In this document: piece by piece, positions 1 to 9,144 of the stretch
How positions within the stretch are numbered: the first letter of the stretch is position 1
Layout: the number at the start of each line of letters is the position of its first letter
Source: Pseudomonas rhizoryzae
GTDB lineage: Bacteria > Pseudomonadota > Gammaproteobacteria > Pseudomonadales > Pseudomonadaceae
Reading direction: 5' to 3'
DNA length: 64,000 nucleotides
Assembly: GCF_005250615.1 (NCBI RefSeq)
Contig: NZ_SULM01000017.1
Location: 1-64,000, forward strand
The notes under the pieces: model-generated
Told to the model about the DNA's origin: nothing
Databases searched by the model: none
The model's input: only the letters and a program-made list of their open reading frames with translations
Program-made: the position numbers and the translations under genes

Positions 1-123
1 TCGATCAGGCATTATCTCGATACCCATAACGCCAATCCTCGCCCTTTTCGCTGGTACAAAAAGGCTGAAGACATCCTGGCAAGCGTAGCCCGGGCAGCTC
101 AGGCCATGACCCGCAACTTATGA
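1..123 (+). CDS. IS630-family transposase, C-terminal fragment (cut by window edge)
   Basis: The first 40 codons are open from base 1 and end at TGA 121-123. The peptide contains YLDTHNANPRPFRW followed by KKAEDILASVARA. This is the typical C-terminal end of IS630-family DDE transposases, where a histidine-asparagine segment precedes a PF-W-KxAxxIL motif. The 5' part lies outside the window, so intactness cannot be judged. The sequence after the stop runs to CACCACACTAG TA near 150; a TA there would suit the TA target of this family, but the other end is not visible. Family assignment is good; element boundaries are uncertain. Confidence 0.75.
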   Translation, partial: SIRHYLDTHNANPRPFRWYKKAEDILASVARAAQAMTRNL

Positions 124-425
124 TCGATATTTCTGAAACACCACACTAGTAGCCGTAGGGCGTCGCCCTGTCATCCGAGCGATTTTCCAATCGTCGCTAC
201 GCATCCATCCTGGTTGGCCGCCCTTTCAGGTCCTTGCGCCAGTGGCAGCTCTATTGCCCAAGGGCAGGCAGTTCAGCAGGAAGCTCTTGGCTCGGCCAGG
301 CAGCGACTGGGGCGCTATGAATCGGGCGATGGATAGTTATCTCAGGAAGAATGGCACTTTGATCTCATAAGACTGAACTTGTGGCAAAGTGCCAAGGTCT
401 TATCGAGTGCCCCCAAAGCACTTTT
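124..425. other. Gene-free stretch downstream of IS630 end
   Basis: About 300 bases without a convincing gene. The first ~30 bases probably contain the right terminal repeat of the IS630-type element. The remainder has no good ribosome-binding site with a coding-like frame, and I see no RNA gene. It ends in a terminator hairpin. Confidence 0.5.
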
Positions 426-447
426 AGCCCGCCCTGCCCGGCGGGCT
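426..447 (+). terminator. Rho-independent terminator
   Basis: Perfect 8-bp stem AGCCCGCC / GGCGGGCT with a 6-base loop, followed by TTTCTTTT on the plus strand. The T-tract suggests termination of plus-strand transcription coming from the insertion-sequence side. It also lies just past the stop of the minus-strand Lon-domain gene. Confidence 0.75.
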
Positions 448-468
448 TTCTTTTGCCCGGTGTTTGGC

Positions 469-1059
469 TCAGGCCTGGAAATCGCCTTGTAGATCGACCA
501 GGTGGCGTTCGATATCGACCAGACGCTGGCCCTGGTCGTCCAGCCCCAGCCAGTCCAGCTTGAGTGCGACCTCGAACGGCAGCAGATAGGCCAATTGATA
601 GCCCAGCGCTTGTCTATCGGCGACCTCGCCACCCATGCCCAGGCTGGCGACCATGGGGTGTTGCGCCAGGGCGATGAGCAAGGCCACCAGATCGGCGTCG
701 GTATCGCGCAACGACTGGGGCGCGGTCTCGGCCAGCCACTCCACCTCACCCACCACCAGATGATCGGGTTGCTCTTCCTGGCTCAGCAGGCGAAAACGAC
801 GCCCCCCTTCGATGCGGATCCCCAGCAGGCCATTGCTCTGCTGCTGCCAGTCGCGGATCAGCGCCTCGCAGCCGTAGGCCCCTAGCCGATTGGGCGCCGC
901 GCCGGTCTCCCGGCCTTCGAGGATGGTGACCACGCCAAAGCTACTGCCCTGCTTGAGGCAACGACCGAGCATATCGAGGTAACGGGCTTCGAACAGCTGC
1001 AGATCGAGGCGGCAGCCAGGAAACAGGGTGGTGTTCAGCGGAAACAGGGGTAGCGTCAT
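469..1059 (-). CDS. Lon N-terminal (substrate-binding) domain protein
   Basis: A 196-residue protein beginning LPLFPLNTTLFPG, the signature opening of the LON substrate-binding domain, followed by LQLFEARYLDML. There is no AAA or serine protease domain, so this is the stand-alone bacterial type (YbaV-/PA-type LON domain protein). Its biochemical role is not established; a substrate-binding or adaptor role is inferred from the domain only. The start has GGAGGT a few bases upstream. It follows the PqiC-like lipoprotein gene on the same strand, 84 bases downstream, so the two may be co-transcribed. Confidence 0.88.
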   Translation of the reverse strand: MTLPLFPLNTTLFPGCRLDLQLFEARYLDMLGRCLKQGSSFGVVTILEGRETGAAPNRLGAYGCEALIRDWQQQSNGLLGIRIEGGRRFRLLSQEEQPDHLVVGEVEWLAETAPQSLRDTDADLVALLIALAQHPMVASLGMGGEVADRQALGYQLAYLLPFEVALKLDWLGLDDQGQRLVDIERHLVDLQGDFQA

Positions 1060-1143
1060 GAGACCTCCGAGACCTTAGGGTCCTGCGATGGATCACCGAG
1101 CGCCACGAACATTCCCCGCGCGGCGACGCGCGGGGCCGCCAGG

Positions 1144-1851
1144 TCAAAAGCGGTAGACCTCGGCACCGGTGCGGATGGGGACCACCGCCGGCAGGGTCGG
1201 CCGGGCCTGGGCCTCTTCCACGAGTTGCTTGGGCTCCTTGCGGGCCACGTCGTTGGAACGCCGACTGCGCTGGGCCACCTTGGTCAGATCCGTGGCGAGA
1301 CGCCCGGCCAACTGTTGCAGCAACTCACTCTGCGCCCTGACCTGAGCAGCACGATCACCGGCATGGCGAGCCTGCAAGTGGATGACCTGATTATCCAGTA
1401 GCTTGCCCTGGGCATCGCGCAGCTGCCAGCTGGCATCCAGGGTAGCAGGTGTGCGGTCACCGGCGTCCAGGCGGGTCACGTTGAGTTCGAGGCGATACTG
1501 CGGCGCGAAGCCCTCCGGCTGTTCACCGACCACTACCCGGCCGCTGTTCAGGCGGCTGGCGAGCTGGCGTTGCAGCAGCTGGCGGATGTTGGCATTGAGC
1601 GGACCCGCCCAATGATCGCCGGTGGTGGCAAGGCTACCGTCCGGCTGCCGCTCAAGCAGCACGTCGCGCTGCAGGTAGTCGGCCAGTTGCAGACTTTCGA
1701 GCCAGACCGCGAGACCGCGATCCGCACTGGCCGGTGCCTTGGCATTGCCGCCATCGAGCTGATAGTAGTGGGTGGGGCCGAGGCTGGCACAACCACCCAG
1801 GCCGGCCAGCCCAGCCACGAGCGCCAGCCTGGCGAGACACATCCGTTTCAT
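1144..1851 (-). CDS. PqiC/YmbA-family ABC-transport auxiliary lipoprotein
   Basis: A 235-residue lipoprotein: signal peptide with lipobox LGGC and lipidated Cys21, then a segment resembling the PqiC/YmbA family (HYYQLDGG, later AVWLESLQLADYLQRD and the region ending in GRVVV). Family members sit in the outer membrane and work with MCE-domain PqiB in lipid traffic across the envelope. No pqiA or pqiB lies in this window, so the gene is an orphan here or serves a remote partner. It lies downstream of parC on the same strand with an 85-base gap. Family call is good; partner is unknown. Confidence 0.82.
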   Translation of the reverse strand: MKRMCLARLALVAGLAGLGGCASLGPTHYYQLDGGNAKAPASADRGLAVWLESLQLADYLQRDVLLERQPDGSLATTGDHWAGPLNANIRQLLQRQLASRLNSGRVVVGEQPEGFAPQYRLELNVTRLDAGDRTPATLDASWQLRDAQGKLLDNQVIHLQARHAGDRAAQVRAQSELLQQLAGRLATDLTKVAQRSRRSNDVARKEPKQLVEEAQARPTLPAVVPIRTGAEVYRF

Positions 1852-1936
1852 CGAGGCTCTCTCTCGACGGGCACCGAGGCCCGGCGAGTCCTGGTCGAAA
1901 AAATCGGGCCTATGCTAGCGGCTGGCCGCAGGCGGC

Positions 1937-4189
1937 TCAAGTTTCCACCTGCAGCGAGTCCACCCGCTGGAAGCCACGCGGCAACTTGTTGCCCCGCCGG
2001 CCGCGCTCGGCGCGGTAGTGCTCCAGGTCACTGCCCTTGAGGGTATAGGGCCGCTTGCCGGCCTGCAGGGTCAAGGAGGCACCTGCCGGGACCACGGCCA
2101 AGTCGACCACGTATTCCTCGCGCTTGGCGACCCGCTCGCCGGGAATGGAAATCAGCTTGTTGCCCTTGCCCTTGGCCAACTGCGGCAGCTCGCCGATGGC
2201 GAACACCAGCAGGCGACCCTCGTTGGTGACCACCGCGATGGAGGTGTCTTCCAGGGAGGCTACCGGCTTGGGCGGCAGCACCTTGGCGCCGTTGGGCAGG
2301 CTGATCAGCGCCTTGCCGGCCTTGTTCTTGGCCTGCAGGTCCTCGCCCTTGACCACGAAGCCATAGCCGGCGTCCGAGGCCAGCACATAGAGGCCGTTGT
2401 CGTCCGGCAGGAGCAGGCATTCGAAGCTGGCGCCCGGCGGCGGCGTCAGGCGGCCGGTGAGCGGCTCGCCCTGCCCCCGCGCCGACGGCAGCGAATGGGC
2501 GGCCACCGAATAGCTGCGCCCGGTGGAGTCGATGAACACCGCGAACTGGTTGGAACGGCCCAGGGCCGCCGCCTTGAAGCCGTCACCGGCCTTGTAGGAC
2601 AGCCCCGTCGCATCGACGTCGTGGCCCTTGGCCTGGCGCACCCAGCCCTTCTCGGAGAGCACCACGGTCACCGGTTCGGTGGGCATCAGTTCGGTTTCGG
2701 ACAGGGCCTTGGCTTCGGCACGCTCGACGATGGGCGAGCGACGCTCGTCGCCATAGGTCTCGGCGTCCTTGATCAGCTCGTCGCGGACCAGGTTGCGCAG
2801 CTTCTTGTCGCTGCCCAGCAGGGTCTGCAGGCGCTTCTGCTCCTTGAGCAGCTCGGCCTGTTCGCCGCGGATCTTCATCTCTTCCAGCCGCGCCAGCTGG
2901 CGCAGGCGGGTTTCCAGGATGTAGTCGGCCTGTTCCTCGGAGAGTTCGAAGCGGGCCATCAGCGCCTGCTTGGGATGCTCCTCGGTACGGATGATGTGGA
3001 TCACCTCGTCCAGGTTGAGGAAGGCGATCAGCAGGCCATCCAGCAGGTGCAGGCGGCGCTCGACCTTGTCCAGGCGGAATTGCAGGCGGCGGCGCACGGT
3101 GCCGATGCGATAGATCAGCCACTCCTGGAGGATCTGCCGCAGGTCCTTGACCTGGGGCTTGCCGTCCAGGCCGATGACGTTGAGGTTGACCCGGTAACTG
3201 GATTCGAGATCGGTGGTGGCGAACAGGTGCTGCATCAGCTCGTCGGCATCGATGCGGTTGGAGCGCGGCACGATGACGATCCGGGTCGGGTTCTCGTGGT
3301 CCGACTCGTCGCGCAGGTCGGCCACCATGGGCAGCTTCTTGGCCTGCATCTGGGCGGCGATCTGCTCCAGCACCTTGGAACCGGAGACCTGGTGCGGCAG
3401 CGCGGTGATGACCACGTCGCCGTCCTCGCGGCGGTAGACGGCGCGCATGCGCACCGAGCCGCGGCCGGTCTCGTAGATCTTGCGCAGGTCGGCCCGCGGC
3501 GTGACGATCTCGGCCTCGGTGGGAAAGTCCGGTCCGGGCACGTGTTCGAGCAGCTCGGGAATGCCGGCGATGGGATCGTCCAGCAGACGCACGCAGGCGG
3601 CGGCCACTTCGCGCAGGTTGTGCGGCGGGATATCGGTGGCCATGCCTACGGCGATGCCGGTGGTGCCGTTGAGCAGCAGGTTGGGCAGCCGTGCCGGCAG
3701 CACCGCCGGCTCGTTCAGGGTGCCGTCGAAGTTGGGCACCCAATCCACAGTGCCCTGCCCCAGTTCGCTGAGCAGCACCTCGGAATAGCGCGACAGCCGC
3801 GCCTCGGTATAACGCATGGCGGCGAAGGACTTGGGATCGTCCGGCGCGCCCCAGTTGCCCTGGCCATCCACCAGCGGATAGCGGTAGGAGAACGGCTGGG
3901 CCATGAGCACCATGGCTTCGTAGCAGGCCGAGTCGCCGTGGGGGTGGTACTTACCGAGGACATCACCGACGGTCCGCGCGGACTTCTTGTGCTTGGCGTC
4001 GGCGTCCAGGCCCAGTTCGCTCATGGCGTAGACGATACGGCGCTGGACCGGCTTGAGGCCGTCGCCGATATGCGGCAGGGCGCGGTCCATGATCACGTAC
4101 ATGGAGTAGTTCAGGTACGCCTGCTCGGTGAAGTCGGCCAGCGAGCGGCGTTCGACGCCGTCCAGGCTCAGGTCGAGGGGTGCACTCAT
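1937..4189 (-). CDS. parC: DNA topoisomerase IV subunit A
   Basis: 750 residues, normal length for ParC. Together with ParE it decatenates daughter chromosomes by passing one duplex through a double-strand break. The catalytic tyrosine is Tyr127 in the [11 protein letters not shown] motif. The quinolone-resistance-determining region reads [10 protein letters not shown] with Ser87 and Glu91, the residues usual in quinolone-susceptible Pseudomonas. The N-terminal breakage-reunion domain is followed by the coiled-coil tower region and a C-terminal beta-pinwheel of about 250 residues. It lies downstream of parE, separated only by a REP pair. Confidence 0.98.
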   Translation of the reverse strand: MSAPLDLSLDGVERRSLADFTEQAYLNYSMYVIMDRALPHIGDGLKPVQRRIVYAMSELGLDADAKHKKSARTVGDVLGKYHPHGDSACYEAMVLMAQPFSYRYPLVDGQGNWGAPDDPKSFAAMRYTEARLSRYSEVLLSELGQGTVDWVPNFDGTLNEPAVLPARLPNLLLNGTTGIAVGMATDIPPHNLREVAAACVRLLDDPIAGIPELLEHVPGPDFPTEAEIVTPRADLRKIYETGRGSVRMRAVYRREDGDVVITALPHQVSGSKVLEQIAAQMQAKKLPMVADLRDESDHENPTRIVIVPRSNRIDADELMQHLFATTDLESSYRVNLNVIGLDGKPQVKDLRQILQEWLIYRIGTVRRRLQFRLDKVERRLHLLDGLLIAFLNLDEVIHIIRTEEHPKQALMARFELSEEQADYILETRLRQLARLEEMKIRGEQAELLKEQKRLQTLLGSDKKLRNLVRDELIKDAETYGDERRSPIVERAEAKALSETELMPTEPVTVVLSEKGWVRQAKGHDVDATGLSYKAGDGFKAAALGRSNQFAVFIDSTGRSYSVAAHSLPSARGQGEPLTGRLTPPPGASFECLLLPDDNGLYVLASDAGYGFVVKGEDLQAKNKAGKALISLPNGAKVLPPKPVASLEDTSIAVVTNEGRLLVFAIGELPQLAKGKGNKLISIPGERVAKREEYVVDLAVVPAGASLTLQAGKRPYTLKGSDLEHYRAERGRRGNKLPRGFQRVDSLQVET

Positions 4190-4230
4190 GGGAATCCTTT
4201 GGTGTTACGTCTTTGATCGGGGGCCCTATC

Positions 4231-4296
4231 CATCGCGGTCATGGACCGCTCCTACAGGGGCGATGGAGACCGTAGGAGCGGCCCATGGCCGCGATA
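4231..4296. repeat. Inverted REP pair (REPIN-like) between parE and parC
   Basis: Two copies of a ~26-base Pseudomonas-type REP face each other: one at 4231-4256 beginning CATCGCGGTCATGGACCGCT, the other at 4270-4296, which read on the opposite strand begins TATCGCGGCCATGGGCCGCT. Both contain the GCTCCTAC core. Head-to-head REP pairs are the mobile unit of REPINs, moved in trans by RAYT transposases. No RAYT gene is visible in the window. Confidence 0.8.
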
Positions 4297-4318
4297 GACA
4301 CGACCTATAAGTCAGGCG

Positions 4319-6217
4319 CTAGATCAGTACCTCAGCGCGGTCGCCCTTGGATTCCAGCCAGCTCTTGCGGTCGCCGGATCTCTTCTTGGCCAGCAGCATG
4401 TCCATCATCTCGAGGGTGCCGGGCACGTCCTCCAGGGTCAGCTGTACCAGGCGCCGGGTGTTGGGATCCATGGTGGTCTCGCGCAACTGCAGCGGATTCA
4501 TCTCGCCGAGGCCCTTGAAGCGGGTGACCTGGGGCTTGCCGCGCTTCTTCTCCGCCGCCAGGCGATCGAGGATGCCATCGCGCTCGGCTTCGTCGAGGGC
4601 GTAGTGGACCTCCTTGCCGAGGTCGATGCGGTACAGCGGCGGCATGGCCACATAGACGTGGCCGGCATCCACCAGCGGGCGGAAGTGCTGCACGAACAGG
4701 GCGCACAGCAGGGTGGCGATGTGTAGGCCGTCGGAGTCGGCGTCGGCGAGGATGCAGATCTTGCCGTATCTCAGGCCGCTGAGGTCGGCGCTGCCCGGAT
4801 CGATGCCGATGGCCACGGCGATGTCGTGCACCTCCTGGCTGCCCAGCACCTCGCTGCCGTCCACTTCCCAGGTATTCAGGATCTTGCCACGTAGCGGCAT
4901 GATGGCCTGGAATTCCTTGCTGCGCGCCTGCTTGGCGCTGCCGCCGGCGGAGTCACCCTCCACCAGGAACAGCTCGGATCTCATCGGGTCCTGGCCGGCG
5001 CAATCGGCCAGCTTGCCGGGCAGCGCCGGGCCCTGGGTGATCTTCTTGCGCTCGACCTTCTTGCCCGCCTTGAGGCGGCGGCCGGCGTTGTTGATGGCCA
5101 GCTCGGCGATCTGCTGACCCAGCTCCGGATGGGCATTGAGCCAGAGGCTGAAGGCGTCCTTGACCACCCCGGCGACGAAGGCGGCCGCCTCGCGGGAGGA
5201 CAGCCGCTCCTTGGTCTGGCCGGAGAATTGCGGTTCCTGCATCTTCATCGAGAGAACGAAGGCGATGCGCTCCCAGACGTCTTCCGGGGCCAGCTTGAGG
5301 CCGCGCGGCAAGAGGTTGCGGAATTCGCAGAATTCGCGGATGGCATCCAGCAGGCCTTGGCGCAGGCCGTTCACATGGGTGCCGCCCTGGGCGGTGGGAA
5401 TCAGGTTGACGTAGCTTTCCTGCACCGACTCGCCGCCCTCGGGCAGCCAGAACAGCGCCCAGTCCACGGCTTCCCGGGCAGACGCCAGGCTGCCGTGGAA
5501 GGGGGCTTCGGGCAGCCGTAGGGCGTCGCCCACGGTGTCCACCAGGTAGGATCTCAGGCCGTCTTCGTAATGCCATTCGATGCGCTCGCCGCTGGCTTCG
5601 TCGTGGAAGCTCACGGCGAGGCCCGGGCAGAGTACCGCCTTGGCCTTGAGCACGTGCTTCAGGCGGCTGACGGAAAACTTGGGCGAATCGAAATACTTGG
5701 AGTCCGGCCAGAAATGCACGCTGGTGCCGGTGTTTCTCTTGCCGACGCTGCCGACCACGGCCAGCTCGCTGGCCTTGAAGCCGTCGGCGAAAGCCATGGC
5801 GTATTCGTTGCCGTCGCGCTTGACGCGCACCTCGACCCGGGTCGACAGGGCATTCACCACCGAGATGCCCACGCCGTGCAGGCCACCGGAGAACTGGTAG
5901 TTCTTGCCCGAGAACTTGCCGCCAGCGTGCAGCTTGGTGAGGATCAGCTCGACGCCGGAGACACCCTCTTCCGGGTGGATATCCACCGGCATGCCGCGGC
6001 CATCGTCGATCACTTCGAGGGAGTTGTCGGCGTGCAGGATCACCTGCACCGCGCGGGCATGGCCGGCCAGAGCCTCGTCCACGCTGTTGTCGATGACTTC
6101 CTGGGCCAGGTGGTTGGGCCGCGAGGTGTCGGTGTACATGCCGGGGCGCTTGCGCACCGGGTCGAGTCCGGAGAGGACTTCGATGGCGTCGGCGTTGTAG
6201 GCGTTTTGCGTGGCCAT
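4319..6217 (-). CDS. parE: DNA topoisomerase IV subunit B
   Basis: 632 residues. N-terminal GHKL ATPase with Glu40 and Asn44, DDGRGMP at 71-77 and GGLHGVG at 111-117. This is followed by the transducer domain and the TOPRIM domain, with LVEGDSAGGSAKQ, MPLRGKILN and an acidic ADADSDG motif. Supplies ATP-driven gating for ParC. The frame stays open for 54 codons upstream, but that extension is compositionally poor and overlaps the esterase gene, so the start is placed at MATQNAYNAD, the usual family N-terminus. It begins 7 bases after the stop of the YqiA-like gene. Confidence 0.97.
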   Translation of the reverse strand: MATQNAYNADAIEVLSGLDPVRKRPGMYTDTSRPNHLAQEVIDNSVDEALAGHARAVQVILHADNSLEVIDDGRGMPVDIHPEEGVSGVELILTKLHAGGKFSGKNYQFSGGLHGVGISVVNALSTRVEVRVKRDGNEYAMAFADGFKASELAVVGSVGKRNTGTSVHFWPDSKYFDSPKFSVSRLKHVLKAKAVLCPGLAVSFHDEASGERIEWHYEDGLRSYLVDTVGDALRLPEAPFHGSLASAREAVDWALFWLPEGGESVQESYVNLIPTAQGGTHVNGLRQGLLDAIREFCEFRNLLPRGLKLAPEDVWERIAFVLSMKMQEPQFSGQTKERLSSREAAAFVAGVVKDAFSLWLNAHPELGQQIAELAINNAGRRLKAGKKVERKKITQGPALPGKLADCAGQDPMRSELFLVEGDSAGGSAKQARSKEFQAIMPLRGKILNTWEVDGSEVLGSQEVHDIAVAIGIDPGSADLSGLRYGKICILADADSDGLHIATLLCALFVQHFRPLVDAGHVYVAMPPLYRIDLGKEVHYALDEAERDGILDRLAAEKKRGKPQVTRFKGLGEMNPLQLRETTMDPNTRRLVQLTLEDVPGTLEMMDMLLAKKRSGDRKSWLESKGDRAEVLI

Positions 6218-6224
6218 GGGGTCT

Positions 6225-6833
6225 CTATTCGAAGGTATTGAAATCCAGCTCGCGCCAGAGCGCCGGGTCGAAGCCGGCCAGCTCCAGCAGCAACGGCAGC
6301 TGGCGATGGAAGCCCTGGAAGCCATGGTCGCCGCCCTGCTCGATGCGCAGGGTACAGGCACCGTAGTAGCGTTCGGCATCCCGGTAGTCGAGGGTCTCGT
6401 CGCCGGTCTGCAGCCAGACGTGGAAGCGCTCGGGGTCCGCTGGCGCGGCGACTTCCAGTGCCCGCAGGGCCTCGACGTGGGCCTCGGTCAGGGTCCAGGT
6501 CTCGCCGCTGTAGTGATTGCGCTGGGGGCCCAGGTAGTGCTCCATGAAGCGCCAGGGACGGACCGCCGGGTTGATCAGCACGGCCTTGAGCCCATGGCGC
6601 TCGGCGAGGACGGTGGCATAGTAGCCGCCCAGGGAGCTGCCGACCAGCAAGGGCGCGTCCAGCGCGGCCAGCTCACCCTCCAGCAGCGCGCAGGCAGCGC
6701 CGGCATCGTTGGGCAGCGCCGGCGCGCGCAGCCGGTCCGCCAGGCCGAGGTGGTTCATGCAGGCCGTGAGCTGGCGCGCCTTGAAGGAAGCGGGAGAACT
6801 GTTGAAGCCATGGATGTAGAGGATCGACGGCAT
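6225..6833 (-). CDS. yqiA: YqiA-type alpha/beta-hydrolase esterase
   Basis: 202 residues beginning MPSILYIHGFNSSPAS, typical of YqiA-family esterases. Nucleophile Ser67 lies in GSSLG (65-69); the probable acid is Asp135 in QTGDETLDY and the histidine is His160 in QGGDHGF. E. coli YqiA hydrolyses palmitoyl-CoA and short esters; the physiological substrate is unknown. Frame extends upstream into the cpdA gene, but the start chosen matches the family. Lies between cpdA and parE on the same strand, as in other gammaproteobacteria. Confidence 0.92.
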   Translation of the reverse strand: MPSILYIHGFNSSPASFKARQLTACMNHLGLADRLRAPALPNDAGAACALLEGELAALDAPLLVGSSLGGYYATVLAERHGLKAVLINPAVRPWRFMEHYLGPQRNHYSGETWTLTEAHVEALRALEVAAPADPERFHVWLQTGDETLDYRDAERYYGACTLRIEQGGDHGFQGFHRQLPLLLELAGFDPALWRELDFNTFE

Positions 6834-6918
6834 CGGGCCGCTCCTACTGGATAAAAAAACAGGTACAGGGTAACCCGTTTCGACCCTCGTCACCAAGGTC
6901 GCCGACCGGCGTGCAGCT

Positions 6919-7725
6919 TCAGTAGCCTGCCGCCTCGTGGTCCACGGTGAACTCATGCTGTTGCAGTCGCGAGACACCGGTTTCCAGTTCACCGTCGGGC
7001 AGCAGCCGCAGCCAGCGATAGCCAGGCGCCTGGTCGCCGGCCTTGAAGTCCTGGCTGCCCGGCTCGAATTGCAAGCCCGTGGAAGGCGACGCCAGCAGGC
7101 GCACGCCGTTGCGCACCTGATCGAATTCCTGGTGGATATGCCCCCAGAGCACCACCTTGACCTGGGGATGGCGATCCAGCACGGCGAACAGCTCGTCCGG
7201 ACGATGCAGACCCAGGGGCTCCATCCAGCCACAGCCCACCGGCACCGGATGATGGTGCAGGCAGATCAGCGCTGGCCGTTCGGGCGCGGCGCTCAGGGCC
7301 TGGTCGAGGGCCTCGAGCTGGGTCTGCTCCAATTCGCCGAACACGCAGCCGCGCACGGTGCTGTCGAGCAGGATCAGGCGCCAGGCCCCCAGGTCGGTGA
7401 CCATCTCGAGGAAATCGCGATTGCCGCAGGCCTTGGCCATGGGCGCGTTCTCGTCATGGTTGCCCGCCAGCCAGCGCATGGGGGCCGCGAGGGGGCCGGT
7501 CAGTTCGCAGAATCTTTGGTAGGAGGCGACCGAGCCATCCTGGGAGAGGTCACCGCTGGCCAGCAACAGATCGACGCGAGGTTGCTCCGCCACCACCTGA
7601 GCCACGACCTGCCGCAGACTGGCGGCGGTATCGATACCCAACAACTTGCCATCGGCACGGGCGAACAGATGACTGTCGGTCAACTGGACGACGAGGGGAG
7701 CGTTGACACTATCCGGCAGACTCAC
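6919..7725 (-). CDS. cpdA: 3',5'-cyclic-AMP phosphodiesterase
   Basis: 268 residues of the class III calcineurin-like metallophosphatase fold. Metal-ligand motifs appear in order: QLTDSH (Asp17, His19), SGDLSQDGS (Asp59), AGNHDEN (Asn89, His90), a histidine run in LHHHPVP, and WGHIHQEF near residue 200. Hydrolyses cAMP to AMP, and thereby sets cAMP/Vfr signalling in Pseudomonas. Located between the DUF1249 gene and yqiA, the conserved order in this group. Confidence 0.94.
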   Translation of the reverse strand: MSLPDSVNAPLVVQLTDSHLFARADGKLLGIDTAASLRQVVAQVVAEQPRVDLLLASGDLSQDGSVASYQRFCELTGPLAAPMRWLAGNHDENAPMAKACGNRDFLEMVTDLGAWRLILLDSTVRGCVFGELEQTQLEALDQALSAAPERPALICLHHHPVPVGCGWMEPLGLHRPDELFAVLDRHPQVKVVLWGHIHQEFDQVRNGVRLLASPSTGLQFEPGSQDFKAGDQAPGYRWLRLLPDGELETGVSRLQQHEFTVDHEAAGY

Positions 7726-7864
7726 CGAAGCCTCCTAGGCATAAGGGAACAACGAGCGCAGGCAGGGTGCAGAAAAGTTCCCGGGAACTTGCGTGCACAG
7801 CTCACATTTTCGCAGCTTGGTTATTGCGATGGAAGATGCGCCTGTCAGCGTTGCGCTGTGGTGC

Positions 7865-8320
7865 TCACCGTTGCAGGATCGGCTCGGCCTCGTGGCCGCA
7901 GGCGAGGCAATGGCTCAGCCACTCGCCAAGGAACAAATTGAGCTGACTTTTTTCGTCCGGCTGATGCATCGCCTGGTTCGGATAGGGATAGCGTCCGAGC
8001 AGTTGCCGGGAGTTGCCCGCCGAGACCACTTCCGCCATGCGCGCGTCGTGGTACACCCGGACTTCGAGCTCCGGTACCGGCAGCCAGGGCAGCCCCAGTT
8101 CTTGGCGGACCCGCAGCGCCGTCGTGTAGGGACAGGCTTCGGTGACTTCGAGCGCGAGCACCCCCAGCGGGCGCTCGCCTTGTGACAGCATGACGCGACG
8201 CGAAACCTTGGCTTCGCGCATCTTGGGCAGAAGCCGCATCAGCCGCACGTAGTTGGCCTCGCACGCGGCCTGCAGGCCCGGCAGGTCAACTCGATAGCGA
8301 TCTCGCAGTTTCAGCCCCAT
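7865..8320 (-). CDS. DUF1249 family protein
   Basis: 151 residues starting MGLKLRDRYRVDLPGLQAAC, matching the family start. The protein is soluble, with a C-terminal part rich in Leu/Cys/His (LSHCLACGH). Function unknown. It is linked in many Pseudomonas with nudF upstream and cpdA downstream. Its ATG lies inside the last codons of nudF (10-base overlap), so translation is probably coupled to the Nudix enzyme, hinting at a related role. Confidence 0.85.
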   Translation of the reverse strand: MGLKLRDRYRVDLPGLQAACEANYVRLMRLLPKMREAKVSRRVMLSQGERPLGVLALEVTEACPYTTALRVRQELGLPWLPVPELEVRVYHDARMAEVVSAGNSRQLLGRYPYPNQAMHQPDEKSQLNLFLGEWLSHCLACGHEAEPILQR

Positions 8321-8931
8321 AACCCTCTTACCTCGGCGCGATTGAGCGCCAGCCATTGCAGGGCGATGATCGCCGCTGCGTTGTTGATTCGACCGTCGCG
8401 GAGCCCGGCCAGTGCCTCATCCAGCGACCAGACATGCACACGAATGTCTTCGCCCTCCTCTTCCAGGCCATGGACGCCGCCGGCGTCCGCCGTGCTGCAG
8501 CGACCCAGGTAAAGATAGACCTGTTCGTTGCTGCCGCCGGGCGAGGGGAAGTAGGTGGAGATAGGCCAGAGCGATTGCAAGGTCAGCCCGGCTTCTTCTT
8601 CGGCTTCCCGATGAGCGACCGTCTCGACCGCCTCGCCCTGCTTGTCCACCAAGCCCGCCACCGGCTCAAGCAGCCAGGGATGAGCGGTCTTTTCCATGAC
8701 GCCGACGCGAAACTGCTCGATCAGCACCACCTCGTCGCGCACGGCGTCATAGGGCAGCACGCAGACGGCGTCGGGACGCACGAAGACTTCACGTTCCAGC
8801 TCGGGGCCGAGGTCGCCGGAGAATTGCCGATGGCGCAGCCGGAAACGGGCCATCCGGTAGAAGCCCTGGAAGCAGATCTCGCGACTCAGGATCTCGACGG
8901 CGGGCGCCTGGGACTCGTTGGCTTGGTTCAT
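8311..8931 (-). CDS. nudF: ADP-ribose pyrophosphatase (Nudix)
   Basis: 206 residues. A full Nudix box runs from GLVDKQGEAVE through REAEEEAGL, fitting G-x5-E-x7-REUxEExGU. The N-terminal beta-strands with EREVFVRPDAV and VLIEQFRVG fit the NudF/ADPRase subfamily. Converts ADP-ribose to AMP and ribose-5-phosphate. First gene of the nudF-DUF1249-cpdA-yqiA-parE-parC series on the minus strand. Confidence 0.93.
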   Translation of the reverse strand: MNQANESQAPAVEILSREICFQGFYRMARFRLRHRQFSGDLGPELEREVFVRPDAVCVLPYDAVRDEVVLIEQFRVGVMEKTAHPWLLEPVAGLVDKQGEAVETVAHREAEEEAGLTLQSLWPISTYFPSPGGSNEQVYLYLGRCSTADAGGVHGLEEEGEDIRVHVWSLDEALAGLRDGRINNAAAIIALQWLALNRAEVRGLWG

Positions 8932-9144
8932 GGGCGCTCCAGCGCTGGTAAAGGTAATCAGATCATCCTAGCGCGCCGCTTGCACTCGTGCAGCCCCCGG
9001 CGGGACAAGTCGCGAAACGGGCAACAAGCCAGGAATCCTTTGCCCAGCCCTGGCAAACTTATGGGGCCAGACGGGTTCGAAAGCCGTCGCCCCCTGTTTC
9101 GACCTCAAGGTTTCAACGACCAGGTTTCAACGACAAGGAATCTC

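Noticed and set aside
2018-4216. Very long open frame opposite parC (over 700 codons)
   Set aside because: It is the antisense shadow of a GC-rich gene: repetitive Gln/His/Gly/Ala composition, no domain, while parC on the other strand is unmistakable.
6218-6379. 54-codon upstream extension of parE
   Set aside because: Lies within the yqiA coding sequence and lacks ParE similarity; the MATQNAYNAD start is in line with the family.
9072-9112. GGTTCGAAAGCC segment resembling a tRNA T-arm
   Set aside because: No acceptor, D-arm or anticodon arm can be drawn around it.
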